Source: Saururus chinensis
Lineage: Eukaryota > Streptophyta > Magnoliopsida > Piperales > Saururaceae
Length of the DNA stretch: 64,000 nucleotides
Reading direction: 5' to 3'
NCBI GenBank assembly: GCA_035235625.1
Contig: CP141146.1
Location: 21,012,501-21,076,500 of the forward strand
Shown: positions 22,939-35,269 of the stretch, piece after piece
Position numbering within the stretch: position 1 is the stretch's first letter
Layout: each line of letters opens with the position of its first letter
Position numbers and translations under genes: made by a program
The notes under the pieces: model-generated
What the model saw: only the letters and a program-made list of their open reading frames with translations
What the model was told of the DNA's origin: nothing
Database searches by the model: none

Positions 22939-24113
22939 GAGCTTATGACTGAAAATTTGCCAGAAATGACTACTAGAATCTACTCCAAATGGGGGCACGT
23001 TTCCTAAGGCTGGTACATTTCAAGAGGGTTTTGATCAACCTTGCAATAAAGGTGAATTTCACATATCGTGTTGTGGATGAGAACAAGATACGTATGTCGC
23101 AAAGTGCTCCAACCAGTCTTGTAAATGGTACATAAGGGCTTCAAACATAGGAGATCATGTGAGTGTGACGAGGTTAGTGCCCGACCATTTGTGTGGAATG
23201 CAAAGGAATTCAACTGACCATCCTCTAGCATCACACCTTTGGATTGCAAGAAAATGTTATGGGTTGTTTAAAGATTCAATAGATATTACACTGAAAAGTA
23301 TAGCAAGATATATTTCAAAACATTGGGGTATAAATGTGAACTACAAGAAATACTCGCATGCATGTAAAGCAACCTTATGAAATTCATTAGATTGTGTTTT
23401 AAAAAATATGACATTTAAATATGACATGTTATCGGTCACTCAGGGATGTTATAGTAGCATTTTCTTACAACATGAGCTATTTACCTATCATGTTAACATA
23501 AACAAGATGATTACATAGTTCGGGTTTATGAAAACACGACTACTAATCTTGTCAAGTTCTCGGGAACACGACCTACAAACTTGTCGTTTAATCGATATGA
23601 GAATGTTAACTACTTAACATCTAGTCGTGCAGGTAAAGCACTGAGTGATTTAATAGATGGGAACCTAGATGAATCCTATTGCATACTTCTTGCATGTAGA
23701 ATTCAAATAGAAATGATTAATCCAGGTAGTGTAGTAGTTCCAATTAGAGCTTGTGATATTCCCGGACCTATAGGGGGATACGATTTAAAAAAAAAACTTT
23801 TGGATGTTTGGGTCGGTTGCAAGAGCCTTTAGAACAACATTGAAGCCATTGATAACCGTAAATGTGACTTTCTTGAAGGGAAAATATCATGGTCAACTAT
23901 TGATAGTAACTGTACTAGATGGGAACTATAATATGTCATGCATCACATTTGGAGTGGTCGAGAATGAGTGGGAGAAAACATGGAGCTAGTTTCTTGAATT
24001 GCTTAGAAATTCTCTATTTTATGACCTTCAAGCCGAGTTGGATACAATTGTTTCTCATAGAATAAAGGGCTTGGCAAATGTTGTTCAAGAGTATTTTCCC
24101 TCTACATACCACG

Positions 24114-24478
24114 GATATTGTATCCATCACATGGCAACAAATATGTTGGATAGATTCAAAGACAATTACCTAAAGAACTACCTCTATGTGGCAGCTAAAA
24201 CTTTCGGACATAACGTGTATGATGAAACAATGAACAACATTAAAAAAACATAATCCTGAAGCATTTTCTTGGCTAAATAAGATAGGTGCAGAGCACAGAT
24301 ATTGCATCCATCACATGGCAGCAAATATGTTGGATAGATTCAAAGACAATTACCTAAAGAACCAGCTCCATGTGGCAGCTAAAACTTTTGGACATAACGT
24401 GTATGATGAAACAATGAACAACATTAAAAACATAATCCTGAAGCATTTTCTTGGCTAAATAAGATAGGTGCAGAGCAC
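24114..24478 (+). repeat. About 182 bp tandem duplication in the MULE-1 catalytic region
   Basis: 24114-24296 is repeated at 24298-24478. Both contain the CIHHMA coding block and end in 'gataggtgcagagcac'. The copies differ by few substitutions and a shorter A-run in the second, so the duplication is much younger than the element. Confidence 0.9.
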
Positions 24479-24636
24479 TCGCCCAATGTTACATTTAAAG
24501 GCAAAAGATATGGAACATTTAGCTCAAACAAGTATGAAAGTGCTAATGCAATATCAAAAAAAGCCAGGTCGATGCCAAGGAAAAACTAAATAGAGTCACA
24601 AACTAAGGTCAAAGCCTCACACAAATGTAGAGTATG

Positions 24637-25615
24637 CACTACAACAAAATGGACTATTAGCAACGCTTTTAATAGTATAACTATTATGGACGTTTTTTAC
24701 AAAACGTAGCTAATAGTACAACTATTAGTAACACTATTCAAAAATCGTCGCTAATAGTTATAACTTTATTTTTTTAAAAAAATTTAGAACTATTTGTGAT
24801 GCTTTTAGAAAAGTGTCGCAAATAGTATTAATGATAGCGACACTTTTATCAAAGCGTCCCTAAAAGTTATACTATTAGAGACGCTTTAAAAAATATGTCG
24901 CAAATAAAATAAAATATTTTTTTAAACAAATAAGACTATTAGTGATGCTTTTTTAAAAGCATCGCTAATATTACTACTATCAACGACACTTTTAATAGTT
25001 TTATTATTTTAGTTTATTTAATATTTATTATTTAAATATATAATATGTAATAAACAAATATTAATTTTTTTTAAAACTTTACAAAAATAATTATATATTT
25101 TAAATAAAAAATAAAATAAAATTCGCCTACTTTATCCCCACTCTTCCTCTAGGGCTCACGTTAACATGCGTAAGAGAGAGGAGTGAAGAGAGAAGAGAAA
25201 GAGGAGAGAGAGAGTAACTAAGAGAGAGAAAGATGAGAAAGAGAGTGGAGAGAGATCTAGAGAAGAGAGGAGAGAGAGTGGAGAGAGAAGAGAGAGTGAG
25301 AGTAGATAGAGAGATAGATGAGAGGAGAGACAGGGAGATGAGAGAGAGAGTGAGGCGAGAGAGAGTGAAGAGATAGAGAGAAAGTGAAGTGAGTGAGAGA
25401 GTGAGACGAGAGAGAGAGTGAGAGAGAGGGAGTGAAGAGAGAGAGAGTGTGTGAAGAGAGAGAGAGAGTCATAGGAAAATGTAAGTATTAGTGACTCATA
25501 GGAAAATGCGTCGCTAGCACCCTAGTTAGTAGAGACGTATATATGTATGTGTGACTACTAACTAGGGTACTATCGACGCAATTTCTTAAGCGTCACTAAT
25601 ATGTTTTTTTTTTGT
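24637..25615 (+). mobile_element. Second CACTA-type copy, right end missing or unrecognised
   Basis: It starts CACTACAACAAAA followed by 'tggactattag', as in the element at 15662. Inverted 'TTAGCGACG/CGTCGCTAA'-type pairs continue to 25600, and a purine-rich GA block lies at 25160-25470 (the CT block of the first copy in the other orientation). The expected TTTTGTTGTAGTG end is absent. A T-rich run near 25606 leads into an inverted LTR fragment, so the right end was probably lost. Confidence 0.75.
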
Positions 25616-25639
25616 TTTTTAATAATTTTAAAAGATCAT

Positions 25640-26010
25640 ACCCTTAGTCTTGACTAACATACTCATAATTTACATACATAAAACATGCTCACTTAATCAG
25701 CATTTATCATGCAACACATTAAGTTACAAATTCCTAACATGCTGCTACATCATCAAAGCATGCTATCATGAAATTACGAGTTTAAGGTCCCTTGCCTCAT
25801 AATCCACACGAGTTTGATGGAGAGCACATGATGGTGGCAGCGTCGAGGGTGGAATCGGCCGCCAAAAGCATCGCACTGAGAGAGTTGATGTCTCGAGGAT
25901 ATTTACAGATGACAGAATTAATCTCAGCAAGGCGAGGCTGATTTTTCTCAAAGCAATTGATTTGGAACACTAGGCCGGCTGGGCACAAGGTTGTGCTACT
26001 GGAAATGGCA
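25640..26010 (-). repeat. Inverted fragment of the family-A LTR
   Basis: The reverse complement of this stretch matches about 20100-20460. Shared landmarks are the 'agtagcacaaccttg' block, the 'cagtgcgatgcttttggc' block, the 'ctcgtaatttcat' block and the 'aagcatgct' block. It lies in opposite orientation to the family-A piece at 27420-29282. Confidence 0.75.
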
Positions 26011-27419
26011 AAAGCAACCACATAATGGGGGACTAAATGGGGATCAGTCAACTGCTAAAACACTTGGTTGGCCACAAGACACTAAAATTAGCTGCGAACC
26101 ACACCCAGCGGCAACGATTTTGCATTGTCAAAGCCTCACCAAAGGGTGGAGGGCTTGGTCACGTACTCACGGACATAGGAGAGATGGAGAAGGGCTTTAG
26201 TGGTCATGCTGACTATGGTAGTGTCAGTCAATCATCAAACGTCATAAGGGCGGTGCCTTTAACCTAAACTGCACACTCGACCACAAGCGTGTGCAGCAAA
26301 AGGGCAACCACAGGGGAGGACAGGTTGTTGGTGTGTTCCGTTGTGACTCAGGCCATTGGGAACAGGATCCAACCACTCATGGGCAAAATTGACTGTCAAA
26401 CAACAAATACATGTGTTATCATGACCAAACCCTAAAAAGGGTGGTATTTAGGGGGTTGCGATGGTCGAACACGGAAGAGGTGGGGTTTCCCAGTGGTGGT
26501 TCTCCAAATGTAGCATTAAGGCTCAAAGAAGGTGGCCAACAAAGGTGGTGACATCTCCAATCGCAACCCACAACCAAAACCATTGTGTGGGTGGTTGTGT
26601 ATCAAGCACGACATACGGTGGAGAATATGGGCATGCCAGCAGTTAAGCCTTCGTTGGCCCAAGGCCAGTGGCCAACAATGCTACTTCCCCTTGGAAGGAT
26701 CGGGATTCAGAGATTCTTTCCCATAGGTTCTGGGTTATGCATAAGGAAAAGTGAGGGTGCAGAGGTGGAATTGGGCCAAAAGTTCTGGCCCTTGCCACAC
26801 TAGGCTGGGGCCGAGCCCACATCAGTCGGACATGTGGCCCAAGTTCGTGCAATGTCAAGCTAGACAGGTTGGCCCTAACCTATATCAGGGACCTCAACGG
26901 CAGTCATAGACGTACCGTGAAGCTTGGGGCGTCTTGTTTGGGAAAAAGGCATATAGGAGAGTTTGGGCCGAACTACTTCTGGGACCAGCAAAAGTTACCA
27001 TTTTGATCCGTTTTTTGCCGGTCCCGACGCCATCTCTACCACCTCAAATCTTGATTTATCTCCTCGCATATTTTTTTCCTCTTAAATTTTATTTAGCAAT
27101 CTCTGCATGTTCATCCACCAGAAAATTCACAAGAAGTTTGGCCAGCGACCTTTCAGTCTTGCCAGCGGCTAGAGACCACCTCCATGTCAATGCTTTACCC
27201 ACACTATTGGACTGACCTAAGCTCTTTTTGGGGGCGTGCAGGCATCTAAATCACCGGTGTGGGTGTTGTGAGAGACGTTCTTAACCGTGCGCGTTAATTG
27301 TAGACCTGCACTGCCGTTTCCACCTCAAAGCCATCTCTCGTAGTGTAAGCGTGCGTGGGCTGCTGGGTATGCATCAACGCAGCCTTCGTGGTACGCCCTG
27401 ACATCAATTTTGGCCCGGT
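26011..27419. other. GC-rich LTR-like core, no gene
   Basis: GC-rich sequence between the inverted and direct family-A pieces. Open frames on both strands lack any recognisable domain. By position and composition it is probably the diverged GC-rich core of family-A LTRs; the switch from inverted to direct orientation lies somewhere within it. Confidence 0.45.
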
Positions 27420-29282
27420 CGACGAGGTAGGAGACCTTGAACCTTAAAAATTCACTCTAGTGTGCTTTTCTGATAGAATGCATGCTAGGACTAAGGGGTT
27501 TAAATGCATAATGTTTAGATGTATATTAATGCGGAGGATGTCAAGTGTATAGGTTAATTTTAGTGGCCATATGCATGAATATTAAAATTATCTGTGTATT
27601 GGTTAGTTGATTAGTTGGACGTTTATATTATGACTTATTCTTGATTTGGGTAGATGGATGAGCAGAAGACCTATGTAATTAATTATATTTCTTGCTAAAT
27701 GCATGAGTAGTCATTATGTTTATGAAAGAATTATGTTTTCATGCTATAAAGGCTATAAAACATGTTGTAAGATGTATGTGTGGTGTATAGTTCAGAACTA
27801 AGCGTAGTTATACGTGTGCAGATGATGTACGTATGTTTAATAAGTGACGATCAGTTTCAACTAATTCGAATTTATGAAAAGTGAGGCAGAGACTTCAAAG
27901 TTTAGCAAATAGGCAATTAGGGTTCGGGGCTTAGATATAAGCTACTAGTAAAGGGACAATCATAATGGTACCTGCATAATGTATAAACTATAAACTTCAA
28001 CATAATTAAAGTATGTAGGTTGATAATAAGAGTGAGTCCTTAGCTAGATTGACGGATTAAATTCCGTTTTGGTTGACAACTGACAGATGGTCAGTTTCAT
28101 CTGTAAGATTAGCGCTGTAAGATTAACGTAGTTCATACTTTTGAGGTGGTGTATGTGTAAGTTAGGATTTTTGATGCTCTGTTGAGAGCACAGTAAGTTT
28201 CGCGCCCAAGAGTGGCATTGTAAGTGTTCTGCCCAAGAGTGGCATTGTAAGTTTTCTGCCCAAGAGTGGCATTATAAGTTTTCTGCCCAAGAGTGGCTTT
28301 GTAAGTTTTCCTGCCTTAATAGGCATTTTTAGGCCTTTCTTAGCCCTGTATGGCCCCAAAGAGTGGGCATTTGTGCGCTCAGGTAAGTAGTATCATGGAT
28401 CTACTCTTACCTGTTTGACCTTGTGCCCCATGAGCACCGGTGTACTTTGCCTTTGGGATCTTTTTAGCGCGTAGGTTTCTCCCTGAAGGCCAAGGTGACG
28501 CCCTAGCGGCATTCTTTCCTTTCGACATTAGAGCTAATTGAGGTTTAATTAGTTCTAATTGTCGAGTGTAAGTGTAAGATAACAAACGTAAGATTGTAAG
28601 TGTAAGTAGTGTGCATGTGAGAATAAGAGTTTGATTAGTTGTGAATTGTTATAATGTAAGGTGGAAAGAAAAATTTGTAAGTCTAGGAAGCTCAAAGGAA
28701 TTGTAGTACTCTGATTAAGATTGTATTTATCTTCTCCTGGTTCGTGGTTTGCTACTGTCTTGCAAAGCAACTTTGGTGTGAACTTTTATGGTTCACTGAT
28801 TTGATTCTCCTACTGGGTATGAAAATACTCATGTTCTTTTTCTCTAATCCTCAGGCACTCCAGGGACTTCCGTGGGGCCTAGCTCGAGAGCTACTTAGCG
28901 TTTGAGGATACTCTTTTTGGATTGCAGGTCGATTTTTGATTATATTGTTCCTTGATTAATTTATGCCACGATCTGTTGTAGATAAATTTTGAAGTACATG
29001 TATTAAGTGAGGTGAGCGCTTTTACATATATTATTTTGGACTTGTACATGGACTGTATTATTACTTTCAATTGTTATGGAACTTGTATCCATCTACGCCT
29101 GGGGAAAATATATTGAAAGCCCATGGCCATGGCAATTTTGTCTTTTGTTCGTTATTCACGCCGGGGGATGAATGAACTACGAGCTTTGAATGTTTTATCG
29201 TTGTTATATCTCCGTTTTGAGTTGAAAAGAAAGTATTGAGATGAATTTTATGAAAACTATTTTGAAAACCCCGGGTGTGACA
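27420..29282 (+). repeat. Family-A LTR, copy 2 (3' part)
   Basis: It parallels 20290-22687: 'gaggtaggagaccttgaac', the 'gcccaagagtggcattgtaag' region, the 'ggtctactcttacct' and 'tgccccatgagca' blocks, the 'gggtatgaaaatactcat' hairpin (28817-28834), and an end in CCGGGTGTGACA at 29282. No coding capacity. The 5' limit is uncertain. Confidence 0.75.
28204..28311 (+). repeat. Four-unit 27 bp tandem repeat inside family-A LTR copy 2
   Basis: Units start with GCCCAAGAGTGG at 28204, 28231, 28258 and 28285, exactly 27 bp apart. They contain 'cattgtaagttttct'. Copy 1 has only diverged, irregularly spaced relatives at 21400-21530, so the regular array is specific to this copy. The minus strand shows an open 9-residue repeat, which I take as a by-product. 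Confidence 0.9.
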
Positions 29283-29320
29283 AGCCCGGAGGCCAATCGG
29301 TGGTTTACGGATAGCAGTGG

Positions 29321-32300
29321 TGTCAAGACCCAGATTTTTAAAACCCTTTTTAATTAAAGGCCGAGAGAAAAAGAACGAAAAATTTATTTTTTCCTTTAAA
29401 TAATATCAAATTAATTGATTAAAATATTCAAGTCGTGATAACTGGGGTTCACAAATACGAATATCAAAACATATGATATTATTACACGTGTCAAAATTCA
29501 ATGAATAACAGCTTAACCCTCTAAGTACAAGTCTATCATCTATCCAAAAATAAACAACCAAGTAAAGTTGGCTCTCACGCCAGTAATTACAATTACTTAC
29601 AAGATTGCAGAAGTAAGAAACTAGATCTAACTAGTGGAACGTTGTCCTCGAACACCCACCAACATCCTGATCTCGTAACGTCAACATCTAAAGAACCTGT
29701 AAGCAAACAAGACTAGACGGGCAACAAAACATCTCCTCCCTTTGGAGGAGCTTTTTAAAAGAACAAAAGTATTAATTAATATTTTTTGGATCGGGCCAAT
29801 ATCACCCAATGTTAGTTGCATACATACTCATCAGACAACATCTCCAATGTTTCCAACAAGATTGGATCTAGATGTAGTTCTGCCTAAAACTACACTATAC
29901 TAAGTAGCATAGCATCACAAATGCAATGTTTAAGTATTTTAAAGCAACCTACATAAGTCCTTTAATCATTCCACTTGTTCTAATTAAACAAACAATATCA
30001 AACAATGTTATTAATTATCTTTTGAACCATTGTTCGATAATTAATATCTCCGTCTAATCCCCATGACAAATAGACTCATCAGATGTTAACCCAAGTGACA
30101 AATGATAAACTCACAATAGACCACCCTTAAAGGTAAATCCATGACGAAACACCTTGGAATCCACTAGGCCCCTAAAATCCACTAGGAAGTACCATCACCC
30201 CTCTTAACCCAGAAAGGACCTGACCGGAGTGGAAGGGCATGGCCCACAACTGTACCTGAACAGAAGTGGCAGGAAAAGCCAACAAAGTAGGATGTCAGCT
30301 AATCCAAATGCATGTACACTAAAAGATCCTTAATAGATCTGTGGTGAGCCAGGCTCCACAGAGCTCCCTCCAATGGGGAGGTGCACGGTCAAATCAGCAG
30401 CTCCTCAATAGAGCTAAAACTCAAGAAACCATTCTAAACCCTATCTTACTCATCAATAAGCCAGGATTTCGAATAACTCTCCCAAACCCTATTAGTCCCT
30501 TCTAGACTAGGGTTTAAAACTCGAAACTGCCATCAGTTCATCAACCAAGGAAAATCATCAGGTCAAAGACTTTGCCCACTCTATGAACTAGTTCTAAACC
30601 CCTCTAAGGTATTTTTGTCTTTATCTTGATTAGGTGTTATCGCCCAATCCAAACCCCATCAATTAATCTTTCAATAATCTTAAGCTAGTGATAAGTTATT
30701 ATCACATCATTAATAGCAAATATTGGAACAATGAACAACATAAACAAAACCACACAGGCCTAAGCATATCATAATATCAATAATAAAATTCAATAATAAT
30801 ATTAGATCGTTCGAGCTCTCATGCCCTAACCCTCATTGGGTTAAATTATTACATCTTTATGAAAATTGATCATATTGCACCTAAGGGAATTAAAGAATTT
30901 TTGGGGATTTTTCGTAAGACTCTATAGGAATTCTATAATTTTAAAGAATTTTATTAATATTTCTACATGGGTGAACCGACTATATTCACTTAGATCTTTT
31001 TTTTTTAAACCGGACAGGATTAATTAAATCCGGTCCAATGGTCATCTTCCCACTGGTCACATGCAGGGGAAAACGATCCCCTGTTTTGTGACAAAACAAT
31101 TTGTCCTTTGAAATTTTTTAGAAGAACACATATATATAAATTCTATTGAGCATAACATAATCACAGTTCTAGACTTAATTACATTACCATACAACCATAA
31201 AATTCTTCTTAAACCGCATAATAAAATTTGACCAAAGCATATACCAGTTCCTACCATAAAAGAAACCTGAAGTGAAGATGAGATGGGCTATGTATACAAG
31301 CCACATAAAGCTCTAACACAACAACAGATGATAGTGGTATAATCACCAGGTGGATGTGACTGAAATCTCTCAAGATCATCTTAAATTTCTAATGAGCACA
31401 AAACATAACACAGAGCACAATTCTTATAACTATAAACTACGCCCCACTCTCAACTACATAGCAGAGAAAGATGCAGTAAGTTCATCAAACTTCACACAAG
31501 GCCCAAGTGTAATCAACCCCAAAATCCATCACATCATGGTTATAAATCATAGCAATTAAACATAAATAATTATAGCAATTAAACATAAAATTAGACGTTT
31601 AGTGTGAAAGAGGCGAACTTTCTCTCTGTTGTTAATTGCCATCTTCCGTTTCACTTCATGTAGCCTTGGTATTCTTTTTCTAATGGCTATCCTCTTTTGT
31701 TTCCCCTCCGAGTATTTCTCTTGTGTCTCATTGTCCCTATCAAACCAATTGAAATCCACTGCTTGCTGGAGTTCGCTGGCGAGAACTTAACTAGATCTAA
31801 TTCTGGTGCAGGGAACTCGATCCATGGCCACCACTCAGTCCCACGAAGAGAAAGGAGCGGCCGACACTAGCGACTAGTAGAAACAGAGCTACAGAGGCGA
31901 GAGAGTCATTGGGAGAAGTGAATGTTTCAAGCTTGTTGCTTTGCATCTCTCCAACACCGTCGCCAGCTGCCTTCGCTGGAATATTCCATCGCCAACTCCT
32001 CCTCCATCCCTTAACAGCCAAAGCTAACCCCCCCTCTATTAGCCCTAATTAGCCTTTTTATAGGTATGGGGATTAGGGTTCCTAATCCCCTTAAAAGTTG
32101 GGCCAAATCTCCTCACTTAGGCCACCAAATTGGGCCTCTAAAACTTAATATCGTTACACTAACTAATTGGGCCTGTATAGTGACTTAAACGAACGATTTC
32201 AGCATCAAATTTGGGTAAACAGGCCCCACACGTTATGTTCAACCTCGAATAGTCATATCTTCCTCATCTGAACTCCGAATCATGCGTTTGGCATTTCGAA

Positions 32301-32448
32301 GCTCTTTCTATCTACTTTCTAACCACATTAGTCTCAGACACAAATTCTATCTAGGGAAGAAGTTATTCTACTAAGAAAATCAATGGGTCAAACACCCTAT
32401 TTTCTACGTATTTAATTATTGAAACCAAGGAAAATTCGGGATATTACA
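29321..32448 (-). repeat. Family-B LTR, copy 2
   Basis: On the minus strand it starts TGTAATATCCCG at 32448 and ends CTGGGTCTTGACA at 29321, about 3.1 kb. It matches the outer parts of copy 1 (1601-2150 and 7555-10646), here without the gypsy insertion, and so shows the uninterrupted target site near 29890-29905. A purine tract precedes it on the minus strand (32449-32465), so it is likely a 3' LTR. No proteins are conserved; small frames are not genes. Confidence 0.75.
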
Positions 32449-33300
32449 TTTTCTCCTCCTTAAAAGAATTGCGTCCTCGCAATTCGACACATCAAATCCT
32501 TGACAAGCTTGGACTTTAACTCGAAAGTCATTCTACCCTTTCAAACCACATCAACTGCAACTTATAATTTATGTAGCACACATACTTAATATCCCACAAA
32601 ATTCAGGTCATTACAAGTGGAACCAAACAATAGAAAAATCAAAGGAAAGAGGGGAATTTTTCTCTTGATCGGAATATGGAAAAGGAGGGGCTGCGGGAGA
32701 GGTGGTGATTCTGGCTGGGGTGGATGCCTTGCCGTCGCTAGGTTGGGGAAGGGACATAGGCCAGTTGGCGTGGTCGGTGACCGACAGCATAGCCGCGGGT
32801 TGCAACGCATAGAAATGGGGAAAAAGAAAGGGCGGACAGATTTTCAACTCACACCGGCGAAGGAGGGGTGGAGAGGCCGGGATGGTTGTGTCCAGATGTC
32901 CTCCTGGTTGGGGCGAAACTATGGTGGCTGGCTGGAGGCCAACCGGCCAGTGGTAGCGGATCGGGTTAGAAACGGTCATCGGCTTCGTTGGGTTAAAACA
33001 GGAAAAGAGGAGAGAAGGGAGAATGGCCAGCGGGGCCAGGCTAGGGTGGCGACGTCGCCAGGATGGGGCCAGCCACACAGAAGCTAGCGGCCGGTGGTGG
33101 CACCGCCTCTGGCCTCATAGAAGAAAAGGGGAGGTTTTCCCTCTGTTTAGCCTACGATTGGGCACACCTCCCTAATTTTTTTCCCGTTTCCTCCTTTCTT
33201 CTCCGTCTTTTCTCCTTTGTGTCTCTTTCTTTTCAATCCCCTTTTCGCGCTAAAAGTTTCTATGGAGTGTCAAGGCCCATGACCTGTGACTAAGCACCAT
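32449..33300. other. Retroelement-derived stretch with GC-rich core, no gene
   Basis: It begins with a reverse polypurine tract ('ttttctcctccttaaaag'). A GC-rich block follows (32640-33270) with long open frames on both strands but no conserved motif. Composition matches the GC-rich cores of the LTR-like repeats. 33300-33980 beyond it is AT-rich and shows nothing recognisable. Confidence 0.5.
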
Positions 33301-33979
33301 TCCCAACTCTACAGTTACAAATATGGAGGCCAATTACAAAAACAGATATGCCAAGCGTCAGATTTCTCCATCTAAAATAAAGGTAGAAAAACAGCAAAAA
33401 ATTTATAAAAATTGCCAAAAATTACAAAAAATTCAAGGATGCTATATTTGATTTGCAAGTTGAATCTCATTCTCATCCCATTTAGTTCCATCTTTTAGAA
33501 TAAAATTCCCTTCCTCATCTTTAGTTATTGGAGGACTCTAGCCTTTGACAACCACTTTCCAAGTATTCCCATCAAGTGCATGTTTGAATGCTCTCATCCT
33601 ATTTTTTCAATATGAGAAATTCTGGCCCCAAACAAGGGAGGTCTATTCATTTGATTTCATAATTCCCCAAGTTCATTCAAACCATCCATTGATTTTAATT
33701 TAATAAAATCAACCCAAGCACCTCAATTTAGCACTTAAATCAAAGAAAATTATAAGAGAAACAATTAGAAATCTAGGGCACATAATTAGTAAGTCTAATC
33801 AAGTATTTCTAAGAGATAAATAAGTAAACCTAAGCAAAATCAAAATTTAAACCTTAGCACAAGAAATCAAACTATGGAAGATTAAGCAAGGTTATGAAGC
33901 ACTAACATGTCAAATCATATCGATATCATGGAGTAAATTCAAATTTTCAATAATTATCCTCAGCTACCATTTTTGAGTT

Positions 33980-35269
33980 TAATATCTGTCTCGAAGAGTA
34001 TAGTGGATCACTAGATTGCCCTTAGCCCGATTACCTCTGAAGATAAAGGCTACGAGTTATAGCCTTTTTGCGCAGAATTTTTATACATAGCGGAATTAAA
34101 TAAATATTCTCTCAAACCTCACTCACGTTGTATTAATCATTCAAACCATAAGCATTCAATCTACACATGAACACAACAATTTAATGTGGAAAACCCAAAC
34201 TCGGGTAAAAAACTATAACAGTTCCACACTGGAACCAAATTAATACACTACTAGTAAGCAAGACAATTTACATTGACACAAGTAAACTACCAACCTCTGT
34301 TTTGATTCTTAACACAAGTTCCTCTTGTTAGATCTTCACAAATCTTTGTTGTTACTGACCTTCAAGTCTTCTCCTTAAAGCACTTAAAACTTTCTTCTTC
34401 CTCTTTGCTTTTTTTTGGTCTTCTTCTAGCCTTCAACAAGCACCTCTTGTTGTATTGACTTTGACCTCCTTGAAAAACTTCAATCTCCCATTGAAGATAT
34501 GTTGCACCTCTTTTGAAATCTCTCTGTGAAATCTCCTTTTAGTTGTGGAATAGCTTCATGAATTCACTATTGATCTTCAACTCAAAGCTTTATGTGAATC
34601 CCCTTTGGAAAATAAACCCTTTTCTCTAATCTCCTCTAGGTTTTCCCTCTCTCAAATTTTGTGATTTCTTAACCCTTATATACCTCCTTAAGTCGGTTTA
34701 GGTCTTGGGCTTGAATAAGGAAAGAAATTAAAATTGTAATGGCTTAATTAGGGGAACCTGTCCTTGAAGTAATCGATCGTTCCACACAACGATCGATAAT
34801 TCACTGTTTATTTTGTGTATGATACTTTAAGTGATCAATCGATTCATAAGAGTGATCGATTGATAACTCTCATCTTTGTTTTACACAGGGAGAAATCAAG
34901 TGTTGATCGATCATTTTGATTAAATGCCTGTATAGTGATCGATTGTTTTGTCTGTAATTTTACCATTTTCCCTATTACCCTAAAACCTTATGAAACCTCT
35001 AAAATCACTTCTGAAACTTATCCAAGTGATTTTGGTAGGTGATGTGATCTGAATAAGCTTCAAAAAACCTTGAATATTCTTTAGACTTCTATATTGATCC
35101 ATATGAACATGTCTACTCCTATTTTTACAAGTCTGTCAATTTCAAATCTGACTTATCCACAACAACCTCAAATCAGATTTTAAGAATTGATACATACACA
35201 AGGTTTCCAGACATAATTTTGACAAAGAAATCAACCAATAACTTGACATTTGATTCATATGTTCTTACA
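33980..35269 (-). repeat. Family-D LTR, copy 1 (Ty1/copia-like), minus
   Basis: On the minus strand it starts TGTAAGAACATATG at 35269. It shares with the plus-strand copy at 36771 the clustered GATCGAT words, the 'acccaaact(c)gggt' block near 34195 and the 'caatctagtgatc' block near 34010. A sequence near 33970 reads TGGTAGCTGAGGAT on minus and could be a decayed primer site. The 3' limit is approximate. Confidence 0.6.

Larger units (their letters stand above)
22688..24636 (+). pseudogene. MULE-1 transposase, DNA-binding and catalytic region, inactivated
   Basis: After the acidic linker comes the MuDR-type zinc-binding region (KGEFHISY near 23050, CSNQSCKWYIRASN near 23110, RLVPDHLC near 23175). 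It is followed by an HWGINVNYKKYSHACKA block near 23320 and the MULE transposase core from 23600. In that core the motif normally carrying the first catalytic Asp reads NVTFLKGKYHG (23860). The motif normally reading SDR reads SHRIKGL (24055). CIHHMATNM follows. Both catalytic Asp residues are therefore lost. Stops and frame changes occur throughout, and a 0.18 kb piece is duplicated in tandem. The gene ends at the second CACTA insertion at 24637. No SWIM finger is visible. Confidence 0.8.

Noticed and set aside
25257..25472. Ser/Leu-rich open frame on minus
   Set aside because: Translation of the GA-rich block in the second CACTA copy; no non-repeat sequence.
28204..28311. CRISPR-like regular repeat
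   Set aside because: Units are contiguous 27 bp tandem copies without unique spacers, in a plant LTR; no cas genes.
28162..28359. Possible 9-residue repeat protein on minus (GRKLTMPLL units)
   Set aside because: It is the by-product of a 27 bp DNA tandem repeat in an LTR; the flanks of the frame are not conserved.
32611..33087. Long opposing open frames of about 155 codons on both strands
   Set aside because: The GC-rich LTR-like core gives stop-free frames on both strands; no motif or start context supports either.
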